NCBI RefSeq assembly: GCF_003337425.1
Contig: NZ_QPJU01000002.1
Coordinates: 310,001 to 374,000 of the forward strand
DNA: 64,000 nt
Origin: Extensimonas vulgaris
GTDB taxonomy: Bacteria > Pseudomonadota > Gammaproteobacteria > Burkholderiales > Burkholderiaceae_C
Direction: 5' to 3'
Below are positions 45,593 to 54,963 of the stretch, one piece after another; positions within the stretch are counted from its first letter, which is position 1, and every line of letters begins with the position of its first letter. The position numbers and the translations under genes are program-made. Under the pieces are notes generated by a model. It was given only the letters and a program-made list of their open reading frames with translations, was not told where the DNA came from and ran no database searches.

Positions 45593-46525
45593 TCAGGCGT
45601 ATTGCGCCAGCGCCTTTTTCATCTTCTTCATCGCAGCGGCCTCGATCTGGCGGATGCGCTCGGCGCTCACGCCGTAAATGGCGGCCAGATCATGCAGGGT
45701 CTTGCCGCCCGAGCCATCGTCGTTGACCTTGAGCCAGCGCTCTTCGACGATGTGGCGGCTGCGCGGGTCCAGCGTTTGCAGCGCGGTGGCGATGCCGTCG
45801 GTGGCCAGCATTTCGCGCTGGCGCGATTCGAGCATGGCGGTGGGCTCGTGCGCCGCGTCGGCCAGGTAGGCGATGGGGCCGAACGCCTGCTCGCCGTCCT
45901 CGCTCGGGGCCGGGTCGAGCAGCACGTCGCCGCCGGCCATGCGCGCTTCCATCTCGATCACTTCTTCGCGCTTGACCTTGAGCTGCCGAGCCACGGCGTC
46001 GATTTCATGCTCGGACAGCGTCTCGCGGTAGGTGTCGGTGTCGGCAGCGTCGGCCTTGAAACCCTGTTTGAGCGAACGCAGATTGAAAAACAGCTTGCGT
46101 TGCGCTTTGGTCGTCGCCATCTTGACCATGCGCCAGTTGCGCAGGATGTATTCGTGGATCTCGGCCTTGATCCAGTGCATGGCGTAGCTCACGAGGCGCA
46201 CGCCCTGGTCGGGGTCGAAGCGTTTCACGGCCTTCATCAGGCCCACGTTGCCTTCCTGGATCAGGTCGCCGTGCGGCAGGCCATAGCCGAGGTACTGGCG
46301 CGCAATCGACACCACCAGGCGCAGGTGCGAGAGCACGAGTCGTCCTGCGGCCTCGATGTCGCCGTGTTCCTTGAATTGGCGGGCATAGCGCTGCTCTTCC
46401 TCGTACGTGAGCATGGGCAGGCGGTTGACCGCTGCGATATAAGCGTCCAGATTCCCCAACGGTGGCACCAGCGCCCAGGGGTTGGCAGGGGCCAGTGCCG
46501 TAGTGCTTGCAGATGCAGTAGTCAT
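45593..46525 (-). CDS. rpoH: RNA polymerase heat-shock sigma factor RpoH (sigma-32)
   Basis: A 310-residue sigma-70-family factor. Region 2 has HLRLVVSIARQYLGYGLPHG...QEGNVGLMKAVKRFDPDQGVRLVSYAMHWI, the RpoH-specific RpoH box follows in TTKAQRKLFFNLRSLKQGF, and region 4.2 is LHDLAAIYGVSAERIRQIEAAAM. It directs transcription of chaperone and protease genes. The ATG at 46525 has AGAGAGGA upstream. A perfect CIRCE operator stands 38 bases before the start, so the HrcA repressor very likely controls sigma-32 supply. Confidence 0.96.
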   Translation of the reverse strand: MTTASASTTALAPANPWALVPPLGNLDAYIAAVNRLPMLTYEEEQRYARQFKEHGDIEAAGRLVLSHLRLVVSIARQYLGYGLPHGDLIQEGNVGLMKAVKRFDPDQGVRLVSYAMHWIKAEIHEYILRNWRMVKMATTKAQRKLFFNLRSLKQGFKADAADTDTYRETLSEHEIDAVARQLKVKREEVIEMEARMAGGDVLLDPAPSEDGEQAFGPIAYLADAAHEPTAMLESRQREMLATDGIATALQTLDPRSRHIVEERWLKVNDDGSGGKTLHDLAAIYGVSAERIRQIEAAAMKKMKKALAQYA

Positions 46526-46562
46526 ATCAGGAATCCTCTCTTTCGTGTGCCGACAATGAATG

Positions 46563-46589
46563 TTAGCACTCGCTTAGATAGAGTGCTAA
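46563..46589. promoter_or_regulatory. CIRCE element (HrcA operator) upstream of rpoH
   Basis: TTAGCACTC (46563-46571), a 9-base spacer and GAGTGCTAA (46581-46589) match the CIRCE consensus at all 18 arm positions. A further half-site-like GTGCTAA lies near 46611. Confidence 0.93.
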
Positions 46590-47006
46590 CGCCGAAGTTC
46601 CCTGTCACAGTGCTAATGCGAAAGACTGCTTTTTGCTCCCATTGAAATGGGGTCGATGGCAAAAACAGGCTCTGTTGGTGCACTTTTCGCCCCAATACCG
46701 TTCGTTCAATGGGGCCACGCATTGTGGGCTCGGTTCGGCTGGGGCGCGCAAAAGCCGATGCGCAAAGTTCCGAAATCTTGCCCTGGATCAAGGTTTTGAC
46801 TGGTGCGGCAGCAGGACGTTTCGAGCTTTCCTCGCGATACAAGTTCCAAAAGCGTGGCTGCCGCGCCCTGCAGGTAGGTCCTGGTGACGGTGGGCAGCGC
46901 ACCTGCCCATCTGCCCATCTGCCCATCTGCCCATCTGCCCATCTCCCCACCATTGACACCAGGAGCGCGAGCGCGCAAGCTCGGTGCCATTTTCAGAGGT
47001 GCTTTC
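46590..47006. other. Gene-free stretch with an 8-bp tandem repeat
   Basis: Apart from the rpoH promoter end and the tandem repeat at 46904-46943, nothing is recognised here. The reading frames crossing it do not resemble known proteins. Confidence 0.6.
46904..46943. repeat. Tandem repeat, five copies of TGCCCATC
   Basis: Five exact copies of an 8-base unit sit about 60 bases before the flavin reductase start. Such arrays change length by slippage and could alter promoter spacing. Confidence 0.85.
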
Positions 47007-47549
47007 ATGCAGCCATTCAGCCTGAGCAAAGCCTTTACCCTGATAGAGCCGGGGCCGGTGGTGCTCGTGACCACCCGCGACGCGGGCAAGGACAACGTCA
47101 TGACCATCTCCTGGACCATGGTGATGGACTTCAGCCCCGTCTTCGCCATCACCACGGGGGCGTGGAACCATTCCTTTCATGCGCTGCAAAAAAACCGCGA
47201 ATGCGTGCTCGCCATTCCCACCGTGGACATGCTCGACGAGGTGGTCGGCATAGGCACTTGCTCGGGCGCGGACACCGACAAGTTTTCCCGCTTTGCACTG
47301 ACGCGGGCGCCGGCGCGGCATGTCGCGGCGCCTTTGATCGAGGAATGTCTGGCCAACATCGAGTGCAAGGTCACGGACATCATCGAAAAGCATGACATCG
47401 TCGTGCTGCAGGGGCTCGCGGCGTATTTCGACACCGGGCGCAAGGAGCAGCGCATGCTGCACGCGGTGGGCGATGGCACCTTCATCGTCGATGGGCGCCG
47501 GATGGACCGACGCAAGATGATGGCCGCCAAGCTCCCGCCGGGGGTCTGA
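47007..47549 (+). CDS. Flavin reductase family (flavoredoxin-like) protein
   Basis: A 180-residue FMN-binding split-barrel protein. It has the family opening LIEPGPVVLVTTRD...NVMTISWTMVMDFSP and the flavin-side NRECVLAIP segment with GTCSGADTDKF. Members bind FMN and act as flavin reductases or flavoredoxins. The ATG at 47007 has AGAGG upstream; the frame continues upstream into the 8-bp repeat but that part is not protein-like. It is followed at once by the broken DUF1810 gene. Confidence 0.82.
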   Translation: MQPFSLSKAFTLIEPGPVVLVTTRDAGKDNVMTISWTMVMDFSPVFAITTGAWNHSFHALQKNRECVLAIPTVDMLDEVVGIGTCSGADTDKFSRFALTRAPARHVAAPLIEECLANIECKVTDIIEKHDIVVLQGLAAYFDTGRKEQRMLHAVGDGTFIVDGRRMDRRKMMAAKLPPGV

Positions 47550-47551
47550 AC

Positions 47552-48246
47552 GTGATGGACTTGGAGCGATTCCTCACGGCGCAGGCGCCCGTCATGACCC
47601 AGGTGATGGCCGAGCTGCAGGCCGGCCACAAGCAAAGCCATTGGATGTGGTTCGTCTTTCCGCAGCTCAAGGCGCTGGGCCATAGCGCCACGGCAAAGTT
47701 CTACGGGCTCGAAGACCTGGCCGAGGCCCTGGCGTATCTCGCGCATCCCGTGCTCGGTGCGCGGCTCTTGGAACCTGTTCAGAGTCTTTTCATGGGGTAC
47801 GTTGCCCCGCAAAGGCAGTGGATGCAAGGCGCCCACCGCAAGCCGCACTGATGTGCGGCGAGGATGGGCAACGCCGCAGACGCTGCCTTTGCGGGGCAAC
47901 CCGAAGGGCATGGCAGCAAACGGCCACGCTCGTCGTTGCCCGCCTTGCCCAGGCCGCCAGCATGGGCTGCGGCAGGCGCCTAGACCGTGACCGTTTGCTG
48001 CCATGCGTACCCCATGAAAAGACTCTGAACAGGTTCTTAGATTGCACCCGGGCCGTGCTCGCGCATGCGGGCAAGAAGACCGCGCACGAGATCTTTGGCG
48101 CGCCCGACGACCGCAAGTTCCAGTCGTGCATGACGCTATTCATGCTCGCTGCGCCGCAAATAGACGTGTTCCGTCACGCCTTGGACGCTTTCTATGAGGG
48201 CCAAGCCGATGTCAATACGGTGCGGCTCTTGGAGGGCGCAGCGTAG
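47552..48246 (+). pseudogene. DUF1810 family gene split by element R6
   Basis: The 5' part (47552-47772) encodes FLTAQAPVMTQVMAELQAGH...SHWMWFVFPQLKALGHS and the 3' part (48042-48243) encodes AHEIFGAPDDRKFQSCMTLF, together a complete DUF1810 protein of about 140 residues. Element R6 lies between, adding 269 bases with its target duplication, which shifts the frame and brings a stop at 47851. Removing it restores CGGCTCTTGGATTGCACC, the normal RLLDCT. The family's function is unknown. The break looks recent, because both halves are otherwise undamaged. Confidence 0.88.
47773..48034. mobile_element. R6: 262-bp miniature element with 7-bp target duplication
   Basis: The ends ACCTGTTCAGAGTCTTTTCA and the exact complement continue as inverted repeats for about 29 bases (through CATGGGGTACG). 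The flanks TCTTGGA (47766-47772) and TCTTAGA (48035-48041) are a target duplication with one change. Inside are two further inverted pairs, GTTGCCCCGCAAAGGCAG and ATGGCAGCAAACGG with their complements. It encodes no transposase. Confidence 0.85.
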
Positions 48247-48494
48247 GGCGGGGAATACCGGGGCGCTCTACCCAGCCATAAGCGCGGTAGGACAGCCACG
48301 GCAGCGTCAGGGCTGCCTGCAGGTAAAAAAGGAGCGTGGTTCGAATCGGGCCATGTCGGTCGCACGGGCGGGGAGGTTTCCGAGAAGGGTAGGATTGTGC
48401 CGGCTCGCCCGCGCCCTATCGCCTGACCTGCGGCACACTCGGGGCTTGTTTTGCTGCGCTGCCAGCGCAATTTCGCAACCGCATTCCATTCGCT

Positions 48495-49106
48495 ATGAGT
48501 TGGCACACCTGGTTGATCTATCTGCTCGCCGCCGTGGGCCTGTCGCTTACGCCCGGCCCCAACAGCCTGCTCGCGCTCACGCACGGCGCCCTGCACGGGC
48601 ACCGGCGCACGCTGTTCACGATCGCCGGCGGTGCGCTCGGCTTCATGCTGCTGATCGCCCTGTCGATGCTGGGCATAGGTGCGCTGCTGCAGGCCTTGTC
48701 ACACGCGCTCACGGTGCTCAAGTGGGTGGGCGGGGCGTATCTCGTGTGGCTCGGGATTCAGCTGTGGCGCGCGCCACCGCTGCAGTTGCAGGCGGTGGAC
48801 GAGGCGCTCTTTCCGCGCCGCGCGCAGCTGTTTCGCCAGGGGCTGTTCGCCGCCGTCTCCAACCCCAAGGCGCTGCTTTTTTACGGCGCCTTTCTGCCCC
48901 AGTTCATCGACCCGGCGCGCAGCCTGTGGCTGCAGTTCGTGGTGATGGCCGGCACCTTCATGGTCACCGAGTGCTGCGTGGAATTTTTGCTCGCGCGGCT
49001 CGCGCACCTGATCCGCCCGGCGCTCGAGCGTTTCGGCAAACGCTTCAACCGCGTCTGCGGCGGCCTGTTCGCGGCCATGGGGTTGGCCCTGCCGCTCACG
49101 CGCTGA
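48495..49106 (+). CDS. LysE/RhtB-family amino-acid exporter
   Basis: A 203-residue inner-membrane exporter of normal family length. It has VGLSLTPGPNSLLALTHGALHG at the start, the hydrophobic helices that follow, and AAVSNPKALLFYGAFLPQFID in the middle. It is a useful contrast to the 248-residue LysE-type gene at 41.9 kb, since it lacks the extra loop. Substrate is unknown. The preceding 250 bases show no gene. Confidence 0.9.
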   Translation: MSWHTWLIYLLAAVGLSLTPGPNSLLALTHGALHGHRRTLFTIAGGALGFMLLIALSMLGIGALLQALSHALTVLKWVGGAYLVWLGIQLWRAPPLQLQAVDEALFPRRAQLFRQGLFAAVSNPKALLFYGAFLPQFIDPARSLWLQFVVMAGTFMVTECCVEFLLARLAHLIRPALERFGKRFNRVCGGLFAAMGLALPLTR

Positions 49107-49119
49107 GTGCGAAAATCCT

Positions 49120-49178
49120 AAATTTATAGCTGTCTGCGCTTTCTGGATCAGCGCTAGAGGCCAAAATGGCTTGAAATT
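49120..49178 (+). repeat. R4 copy between lysE-like gene and ffh
   Basis: It reads AATTTATAGCTGTCTGCGCT, then ATCAGCGCTAGAGGCCAAAA and TGGCTTGAAATT. It lies in the convergent spacer and nearly touches the ffh stop. Confidence 0.65.
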
Positions 49179-49188
49179 TCAGAAGTTG

Positions 49189-50565
49189 TCAGAAAGGCAT
49201 TTTGGGCATGCCGCCGCCCAGGCCTTTCATGCCGCCCATTCTCTTCATCATTTTCATCAGGCCGCCGCCCTTCATTTTTTTCATCATTTCCTGCATCTGC
49301 TCGAACTCCTTGAGCAGGCGGTTGACCTCTTGCACCTGCACGCCCGCGCCCTCGGCGATGCGCTTTTTGCGCGAGGCCTTGATGATCTCGGGCTTGCGGC
49401 GCTCCAGCGGCGTCATGCTCTGGATGATGCCTTCCTTGCGGCGGATGTCTTTTTCGACCTTGCCCATGTCGACCTTGCCCGCCTGCGCGCTCAGCTGCGT
49501 GGGCAGCTTTTCCATGAGGCTGGAGAGCCCGCCCATCTGCTTCATCTGCTGAATCTGCGCGAGGAAGTCGTTGAGGTCGAAGCCATTGCCGCTCTTGACT
49601 TTGGCGGCGAGCTTTTGCGCGGCGTCCAGATCGACGTTGGCCGTGACCTGTTCGACCAGCGCGACGATGTCGCCCATGCCCAGCACGCGGCCCGCGTGGC
49701 GTTCGGCGTCGAACACTTCGAGGCCGTCGATTTTTTCCGACACCCCGGCGAACTTGATCGGCGCGCCCGTGATCTGGCGCACCGACAGCGCCGCGCCGCC
49801 GCGCGCGTCGCCGTCCAGTTTGGTGAGCACGATGCCCGTGAGGGGCAGCGCTTCTTTGAAGGCGCGCGCCGTGTTGATGGCATCCTGGCCCTGCATGGCA
49901 TCGACGACGAACAGGGTTTCGACCGGCTGCAGCGCCGCGTGCAGCTCCTTGATCTCCTGCATCAGCGCCTCGTCGATCGCGAGGCGCCCGGCGGTGTCCA
50001 CCAGCAGCACGTCGAAATAGTGCTTTTTGGCGTAGTCGAGTGCGGCGCGCGCGATCTCGAGCGGCTTTTGCTCGGGCGAGCTCGGAAACCATTCGGCCCC
50101 GGCCTGGCGCGTCACGGTCTTGAGCTGCTCTATGGCCGCAGGCCGGTACACGTCACCCGAAACGGTGAGCACTTTTTTCTTGCGCTTTTCGATCAGGTAC
50201 TTGGCGATTTTTGCCGTGGTCGTCGTCTTGCCGGCGCCCTGCAAGCCGGCCATGAGGATCACGGCAGGCGGCTGCGTGGCCAGGTTCAGATCGGACACGC
50301 CCTCGCCCATGGTGGCGGCGAGCTCGCGGTGCACGATGCCCACCAGCGCCTGGCCGGGCTTGAGGCTGCCCAGCACCTCCTGCCCCAGGGCCTTTTCTTT
50401 GACGCGCGCAATGAAGTCACGTACCACGGGCAGGGCCACGTCGGCTTCGAGCAAGGCCATGCGCACTTCACGCAGCATGTCCTGCACGTTGGATTCGGTG
50501 ATGCGGGCCTGGCCGCGCATTTCTTTGACGAGGCGCGAGAGTTTGTCGGTCAGAGCGGAGGCCAT
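49189..50565 (-). CDS. ffh: Signal recognition particle protein Ffh
   Basis: A 458-residue SRP54 GTPase that targets membrane proteins to FtsY and SecYEG. The N domain precedes the G domain (P-loop LMAGLQGAGKTTTTAKIA, DTAGRL, TKLDGDARGGAAL). The C-terminal M domain is methionine-rich (KMKGGGLMKMMKRMGGMKG) and binds signal peptides and 4.5S RNA. The ATG at 50565 gives the conserved MASALTDKLSRLVKEM; the frame is open upstream without family support. It diverges from ypjD. Confidence 0.97.
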   Translation of the reverse strand: MASALTDKLSRLVKEMRGQARITESNVQDMLREVRMALLEADVALPVVRDFIARVKEKALGQEVLGSLKPGQALVGIVHRELAATMGEGVSDLNLATQPPAVILMAGLQGAGKTTTTAKIAKYLIEKRKKKVLTVSGDVYRPAAIEQLKTVTRQAGAEWFPSSPEQKPLEIARAALDYAKKHYFDVLLVDTAGRLAIDEALMQEIKELHAALQPVETLFVVDAMQGQDAINTARAFKEALPLTGIVLTKLDGDARGGAALSVRQITGAPIKFAGVSEKIDGLEVFDAERHAGRVLGMGDIVALVEQVTANVDLDAAQKLAAKVKSGNGFDLNDFLAQIQQMKQMGGLSSLMEKLPTQLSAQAGKVDMGKVEKDIRRKEGIIQSMTPLERRKPEIIKASRKKRIAEGAGVQVQEVNRLLKEFEQMQEMMKKMKGGGLMKMMKRMGGMKGLGGGMPKMPF

Positions 50566-50668
50566 AGGAGCAAGGGGCTGGAGGTGGAGGATCGGTGCAG
50601 TGCAGTGCAGCGCTGCAAAGCATGCCGCAAAGGCGTTTTGACGAGCGCCGCGGGATAAACTGCGGCCC

Positions 50669-51466
50669 ATGATTTTACCGAGTGCCTCTCCGATCGGCTG
50701 GCTGCTCGCGCTCGCGGCAGCGCTGGCCTACGCTGCGCCGGCGCTCGCAGCCGCGCGCCTGCGCGAGGGTTGGGCGCGCCGCGCCCTGCGCCTGGCCTGG
50801 GTGCTGCACGCCGGGGCGCTCGGCTGGGGGTTGTGGGGCGAGGCGCCGCGCTTTGGCTTTGCGCCGGCGCTGTCGATGACTGCCTGGCTCGCGCTCACGG
50901 TGTACGCCATCGAACGCCAGCAGTTTCCGCAGCTGCGCGCGCGCTGGGCGCTGGCGCTGCTGGCGGCGCTGGCCTTGCTGCTCGCGCAGGTGTTTCCGGG
51001 CCAGCCGCTGCACGCCACGGCCTCTGCCTGGCTGCCGCTGCATCTGGCGCTGGGCATCGCCTGCTATGGCCTGTTTGCCATCGCGGTGGTGCATGCCTGG
51101 CTCATGACGCGCGCCGAACGCCGCATTCGCTCGGGCCAAGACCCGGACAGCGGCATGCCGCTGCTCACGCTCGAGCGCCTGACGTTTCGCTTCGTCGCGG
51201 CAGGCTTCGTGCTGCTCACGGCCACGCTGCTCGCGGGCATGCTGTTTGGTGAGCAACTTTACGGGCGCGCCTGGCGCTGGGAACACAAGACGGTGTTCTC
51301 GCTGCTCTCCTGGCTCACCTTTGCCGTGCTGCTGCTCGGGCGCGCGCGCTTTGGCTGGCGCGGGCGCAGCGCCGTGCGTGTGCTCTACGCCGGTGCCGCG
51401 TTGCTGCTGCTGGCCTACGTGGGCTCGCGCTTCGTGCTCGAAGTCATCCTGCACCGCGGCGTATGA
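50669..51466 (+). CDS. Cytochrome c assembly (CcsA/HemX-like) membrane protein YpjD
   Basis: A 265-residue protein with eight hydrophobic segments. It carries the family features LHLALGIACYGLFAIAVVHAWL and LYGRAWRWEHKTVFSLLSWL with conserved histidines that may bind haem. It sits between ffh and the pil regulatory genes, as in other Comamonadaceae. The exact role of the YpjD branch is not established. Its stop overlaps the next start (ATGA). Confidence 0.88.
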   Translation: MILPSASPIGWLLALAAALAYAAPALAAARLREGWARRALRLAWVLHAGALGWGLWGEAPRFGFAPALSMTAWLALTVYAIERQQFPQLRARWALALLAALALLLAQVFPGQPLHATASAWLPLHLALGIACYGLFAIAVVHAWLMTRAERRIRSGQDPDSGMPLLTLERLTFRFVAAGFVLLTATLLAGMLFGEQLYGRAWRWEHKTVFSLLSWLTFAVLLLGRARFGWRGRSAVRVLYAGAALLLLAYVGSRFVLEVILHRGV

Positions 51467-51702
51467 AGTACCTGCTCGTGCTTATCGTCGTGGCCGTGGG
51501 TGCGGCCTGGTGGCGCAGTCAACAGGCGCCCAGCGTGCGCTCCAAGCCCGCACCGCGGCGCGCGGCCCCTGAAGACATGGTGGCCTGCGCCCACTGCGGC
51601 GTGCACCTGCCGCGCTCCGAAGCCCTGCTGCAGGAGGGAAAGTTTTATTGTTCGACGGCGCACCTGCCGCGCCCTGCGCCCGCGCCTGCACGGCCGCGCT
51701 GA
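51463..51702 (+). CDS. PP0621-like small membrane protein
   Basis: A 79-residue protein with an N-terminal transmembrane helix (KYLLVLIVVAVGAAWW) and a cytoplasmic zinc-ribbon-like tail, CAHCGVHLPRSEALLQEGKF followed by YC and a histidine. This pattern belongs to the PP0621 family of unknown function, regularly found before pilS in this group. Its start overlaps the ypjD stop and its stop is 2 bases before pilS. Confidence 0.82.
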   Translation: MKYLLVLIVVAVGAAWWRSQQAPSVRSKPAPRRAAPEDMVACAHCGVHLPRSEALLQEGKFYCSTAHLPRPAPAPARPR

Positions 51703-51704
51703 CC

Positions 51705-53432
51705 ATGGCTTTGCTCACCCTCTCGGCCCTGGACGACAAGCCTTTCGTGCGGTTGTGGCGCGGCTTTCTCACGGGGCGGGTCATGGTGGCGCTGGCCTTG
51801 CTGGTGCTGCAGATCTTGTGGCAGGCGCTCAACCACACCTCGGAGCCTGCCGCGCTGGCGATCTCTCTGGCCTATTTTGGCGCCGCGCTGGTGCTACGCA
51901 TTTGGAAGCGAAATGCGCCGCCAACACCTGCCATAGGGCCACAATGGATGGTGAGCATCGGGATGGATCTGGCCGTCGTTTGTGCCCTGCAATGGCTGCA
52001 GGCAGGCGGGATGAACTACACGCCCTTGTTCGGCCTGCCCATCTTGCTCGCCGCCGTGCATGGCACGCTGCTGCTGGCGCTGGGGACGACGGCCGTCGTC
52101 AGCCTGCTGCTGCTCGCCTGGGCCTGGTGGCTTAATGCGCATGGCATTGGGGACGCGGCGCAAAACTACCTGCAAGGCGCGCTCGCCGGCATGGGCTATT
52201 TCATCGTCGCCTACCTCGCGCACGAGCTGGCCGCGCGCCTGGTGCGGGAGCAGCAGCACGCCCAGCAAAGCCTGATGACGGCGCAGCTGCAGTCCGAGGT
52301 CAGCGCGCTCGTGATCCAGAGTCTGGAGGAGGGCGTGCTGGTGCTCGATGCGCACGCCGACGTGCACATGGCCAACCCGGCCGCCCTGCTTTTGCTCGGA
52401 GGTAGGCACCCGACCGCCGTACCTTTCTCTCTGACAGACGACACGCGCAGCGCCGCCTGGCAGCCGCTGGTCGCACTGGCGCAGCGCAGCTTCGTACAAG
52501 GCCACGCGCAAGCCGCCGACGTCTATCTGCAGCACCCCGACGAAAGCCCCGTGGCGCTGCATGTGCGCACCTGGCTGACTCCATCGCGCACCGCCCCTGG
52601 CGCCCCCCCCCAGCCCGCTTTGACGGCGCGCGCCAACGAGCGCCTTTGCGTGATGTTTTTGCACGACCTGCGCGCCATGCAGGCGCGGCTGCGCACCGAA
52701 AAGCTCGCCGCGATGGGCCGCATGTCGGCGGCGGTGGCGCATGAAATCCGCAACCCGCTCGCAGCCATCACGCAGGCCAACGCGCTGCTCGAAGAAGACT
52801 TGCACGATCCGGCGCAACGGCGCCTTGCGCAGATGGTGCGCGAGAACGCCGAGCGGCTTGCGCGCATCGTCGAGGACGTGCTCGACATCGCGCGCGTGCA
52901 GCAACAGGCGCAACTCGCGCCCGACGCCACGCTGGCACTCGACGACTGCGTGGCGCGCATTTGCAGCGAATGGCAGGCGCAGGAGCCGGCCCGGCGCCGC
53001 GTCAATGTGGCCCTGCAGGCGGGGAATGTGCAGGTGGGGTTCGACACCGAGCACCTGCGCCGCGTGCTCTACAACCTGCTCGACAACGCGCTGCGCCACA
53101 AAAGTCCGGAGCCTGACGGGCTACAAGTAAGCACGCGCACCACACCCAGCGGCCAGGCCAGCCTGCAGGTCTGGAGCGACGGCGCACCGCTCGATCCATC
53201 GGTCGAGCGCCACTTGTTCGAGCCTTTTTTCTCGTCGCAAAGCCGCTCCAGCGGCCTGGGCCTTTATATTTGCCGCGAGCTGTGCCAGCGCCACGGCGCG
53301 AGCATCGGCTACCAGCGCCTGTCCCGGCCCACCCGCCGCGGCGATGTCGAAGGCAACGCCTTCACGGTCATCTTCCGCCCCACGGCCCAGTCCGCTGCCC
53401 CGGCTTCGCTGTTCGACACCTTCGTGGTTTGA
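51705..53432 (+). CDS. pilS: Sensor histidine kinase PilS
   Basis: A 575-residue membrane kinase. About six N-terminal transmembrane helices (residues 20-180) precede a PAS-like region, the phospho-acceptor box [20 protein letters not shown] (histidine H346) and an ATPase domain with NLLDNALRH and [12 protein letters not shown]. PilS senses pilin in the membrane and signals to PilR. The ATG at 51705 follows the PP0621 stop closely. It is followed by pilR after 10 bases. Confidence 0.92.
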   Translation: MALLTLSALDDKPFVRLWRGFLTGRVMVALALLVLQILWQALNHTSEPAALAISLAYFGAALVLRIWKRNAPPTPAIGPQWMVSIGMDLAVVCALQWLQAGGMNYTPLFGLPILLAAVHGTLLLALGTTAVVSLLLLAWAWWLNAHGIGDAAQNYLQGALAGMGYFIVAYLAHELAARLVREQQHAQQSLMTAQLQSEVSALVIQSLEEGVLVLDAHADVHMANPAALLLLGGRHPTAVPFSLTDDTRSAAWQPLVALAQRSFVQGHAQAADVYLQHPDESPVALHVRTWLTPSRTAPGAPPQPALTARANERLCVMFLHDLRAMQARLRTEKLAAMGRMSAAVAHEIRNPLAAITQANALLEEDLHDPAQRRLAQMVRENAERLARIVEDVLDIARVQQQAQLAPDATLALDDCVARICSEWQAQEPARRRVNVALQAGNVQVGFDTEHLRRVLYNLLDNALRHKSPEPDGLQVSTRTTPSGQASLQVWSDGAPLDPSVERHLFEPFFSSQSRSSGLGLYICRELCQRHGASIGYQRLSRPTRRGDVEGNAFTVIFRPTAQSAAPASLFDTFVV

Positions 53433-53442
53433 CTCTTTCCGT

Positions 53443-54963
53443 ATGACCAGCCCCGCCTCCATCCTCGTCGTCGATGACGAACCCGACCTGCGCACCCTGT
53501 ACGAGCTGACCTTGCTGCGCGAAGGCTACCGCGTGGAAACCGCCGCCACCTTGCAGGAAGCGCGCACGCAGCTGCAACGCCAGCGATTTGACGCCGTCAT
53601 CACCGACATGCGCCTGCCCGACGGCTTTGGCATGGAGCTGCTGCAGGAAGTGCGTGCACAGCAAAGGTGCGAGCGCTGCGTGGTCATGACCGCTTACGGA
53701 TCGGCCGAAAACGCCGTCGAGGCCCTGCGCGCGGGCGCGTTCGACTACCTCACCAAACCCGTCGATCTCAAGCAATTCCGTGCCGTCGTGGCCTCGGCGG
53801 TGCAAGGCATGGGCGGCGTGCCCGCGCCGCGCGCCGCGCGCAGCACATCCGAGCTGCACGCCGACAAGGGGACGGCAGAGGCCAGCGCCAAGGTCGCCCT
53901 GGCGCGGCTCGTCGGCGATTCGCCCGCGATGACCCAGGTCAAGCAGCGCATCGCCAAAGTCGCCAAAAGCATGGCGCCGGTGCTGATCCTGGGCGAATCG
54001 GGCACCGGCAAGGAGCTGGTGGCGCAGGCGCTGCACGCCTGCAGTCAGCGTGCCGACGGCCCGCTCGTTGCCGTCAATTGCGGCGCAATACCTGAGCACC
54101 TGCTCGAAGCGGAATTTTTCGGCGCGCGCAAGGGCTCCTACACCGGCGCCACGGCCGACCGCGAGGGCTACTTCCAGGCCGCGCGCGGCGGCACGCTGTT
54201 CCTCGACGAAATCGGCGAACTGCCGCTGGCCATGCAGTCCAAGCTGCTGCGCGCCATCCAGGAGCGCAGCGTGCGCCCGCTCGGCGCTACGCAGGAAGAG
54301 AGCGTGGACGTGCGCATCGTGAGCGCCACGCACCGCGACCTCGCAGCCGACGTGCAGGCCGGGCGCTTCCGGCAGGACTTGTATTACCGCCTGAACGTGA
54401 TCGAAGTCCTGGTGCCGCCCTTGCGCGCGCGGCGCGAAGACCTGCCTGCGTTGTGCGCGGCGTTGCTTGCGCGCATCGCGCAGGAGAGCGGCGTCCCCGC
54501 ACCGCGCCTGACCGAGCGGGCGCTCGCCGCACTGGTGCAGCACCCGCTCACGGGCAACGTGCGCGAGCTCGAAAACCTGCTGCACCGCGCGCTGGCGCTC
54601 AGCGACGGCCCCGAACTCGAACTCGAGGCGGCGCTCGGTTCCTCCCTTGCTACTCCTGCCACTGCAGCGCCCGGCGGCGCGGCACAAGCGGCTGGGGAGG
54701 CGGCAGGGGCAGGAGAGACGACAGAAGTCGCGCCGCCGAGCGCCACGCCACAAGAACTGCCCAAAGACCTGCAGGCCTGGCTCGACCGGCAGGAGCGCGA
54801 CATTCTGGTGCGCGCCCTGCACGCATGCGGCTTCAACCGCACCGCAGCCGCCGCGCGCCTGGGTATCAGTCTGCGCCAGATGCGCTACCGCATCGACCGG
54901 TTGCAGATCGCGCTGCCTGGCGAGCCCGACATGCCGCAGGACGCACGCGATGCCCAAGACTGA
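53443..54963 (+). CDS. pilR: Sigma-54-dependent response regulator PilR
   Basis: A 506-residue NtrC-type regulator that activates pilin transcription with sigma-54. The receiver domain has DDEPD and the phosphorylation site D55 in [10 protein letters not shown]. The AAA+ domain has Walker A GESGTGKE, the sigma-54 loop GSYTGA (tyrosine in place of the common phenylalanine) and Walker [10 protein letters not shown]. The C-terminus has a Fis-type helix-turn-helix ([20 protein letters not shown]) after an Ala-rich linker. It overlaps ampD by 14 bases. Confidence 0.94.
   Translation: MTSPASILVVDDEPDLRTLYELTLLREGYRVETAATLQEARTQLQRQRFDAVITDMRLPDGFGMELLQEVRAQQRCERCVVMTAYGSAENAVEALRAGAFDYLTKPVDLKQFRAVVASAVQGMGGVPAPRAARSTSELHADKGTAEASAKVALARLVGDSPAMTQVKQRIAKVAKSMAPVLILGESGTGKELVAQALHACSQRADGPLVAVNCGAIPEHLLEAEFFGARKGSYTGATADREGYFQAARGGTLFLDEIGELPLAMQSKLLRAIQERSVRPLGATQEESVDVRIVSATHRDLAADVQAGRFRQDLYYRLNVIEVLVPPLRARREDLPALCAALLARIAQESGVPAPRLTERALAALVQHPLTGNVRELENLLHRALALSDGPELELEAALGSSLATPATAAPGGAAQAAGEAAGAGETTEVAPPSATPQELPKDLQAWLDRQERDILVRALHACGFNRTAAAARLGISLRQMRYRIDRLQIALPGEPDMPQDARDAQD

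Noticed and set aside
46633-46887. 84-codon ORF upstream of the flavin reductase
   Set aside because: No ribosome site and no protein-like composition.
46904-46943. Possible CRISPR array
   Set aside because: The unit is 8 bases with no spacers and no cas genes nearby.
48338-48347. GGTTCGAATC, a tRNA T-loop-like sequence
   Set aside because: No acceptor stem, D-arm or anticodon arm could be built around it.
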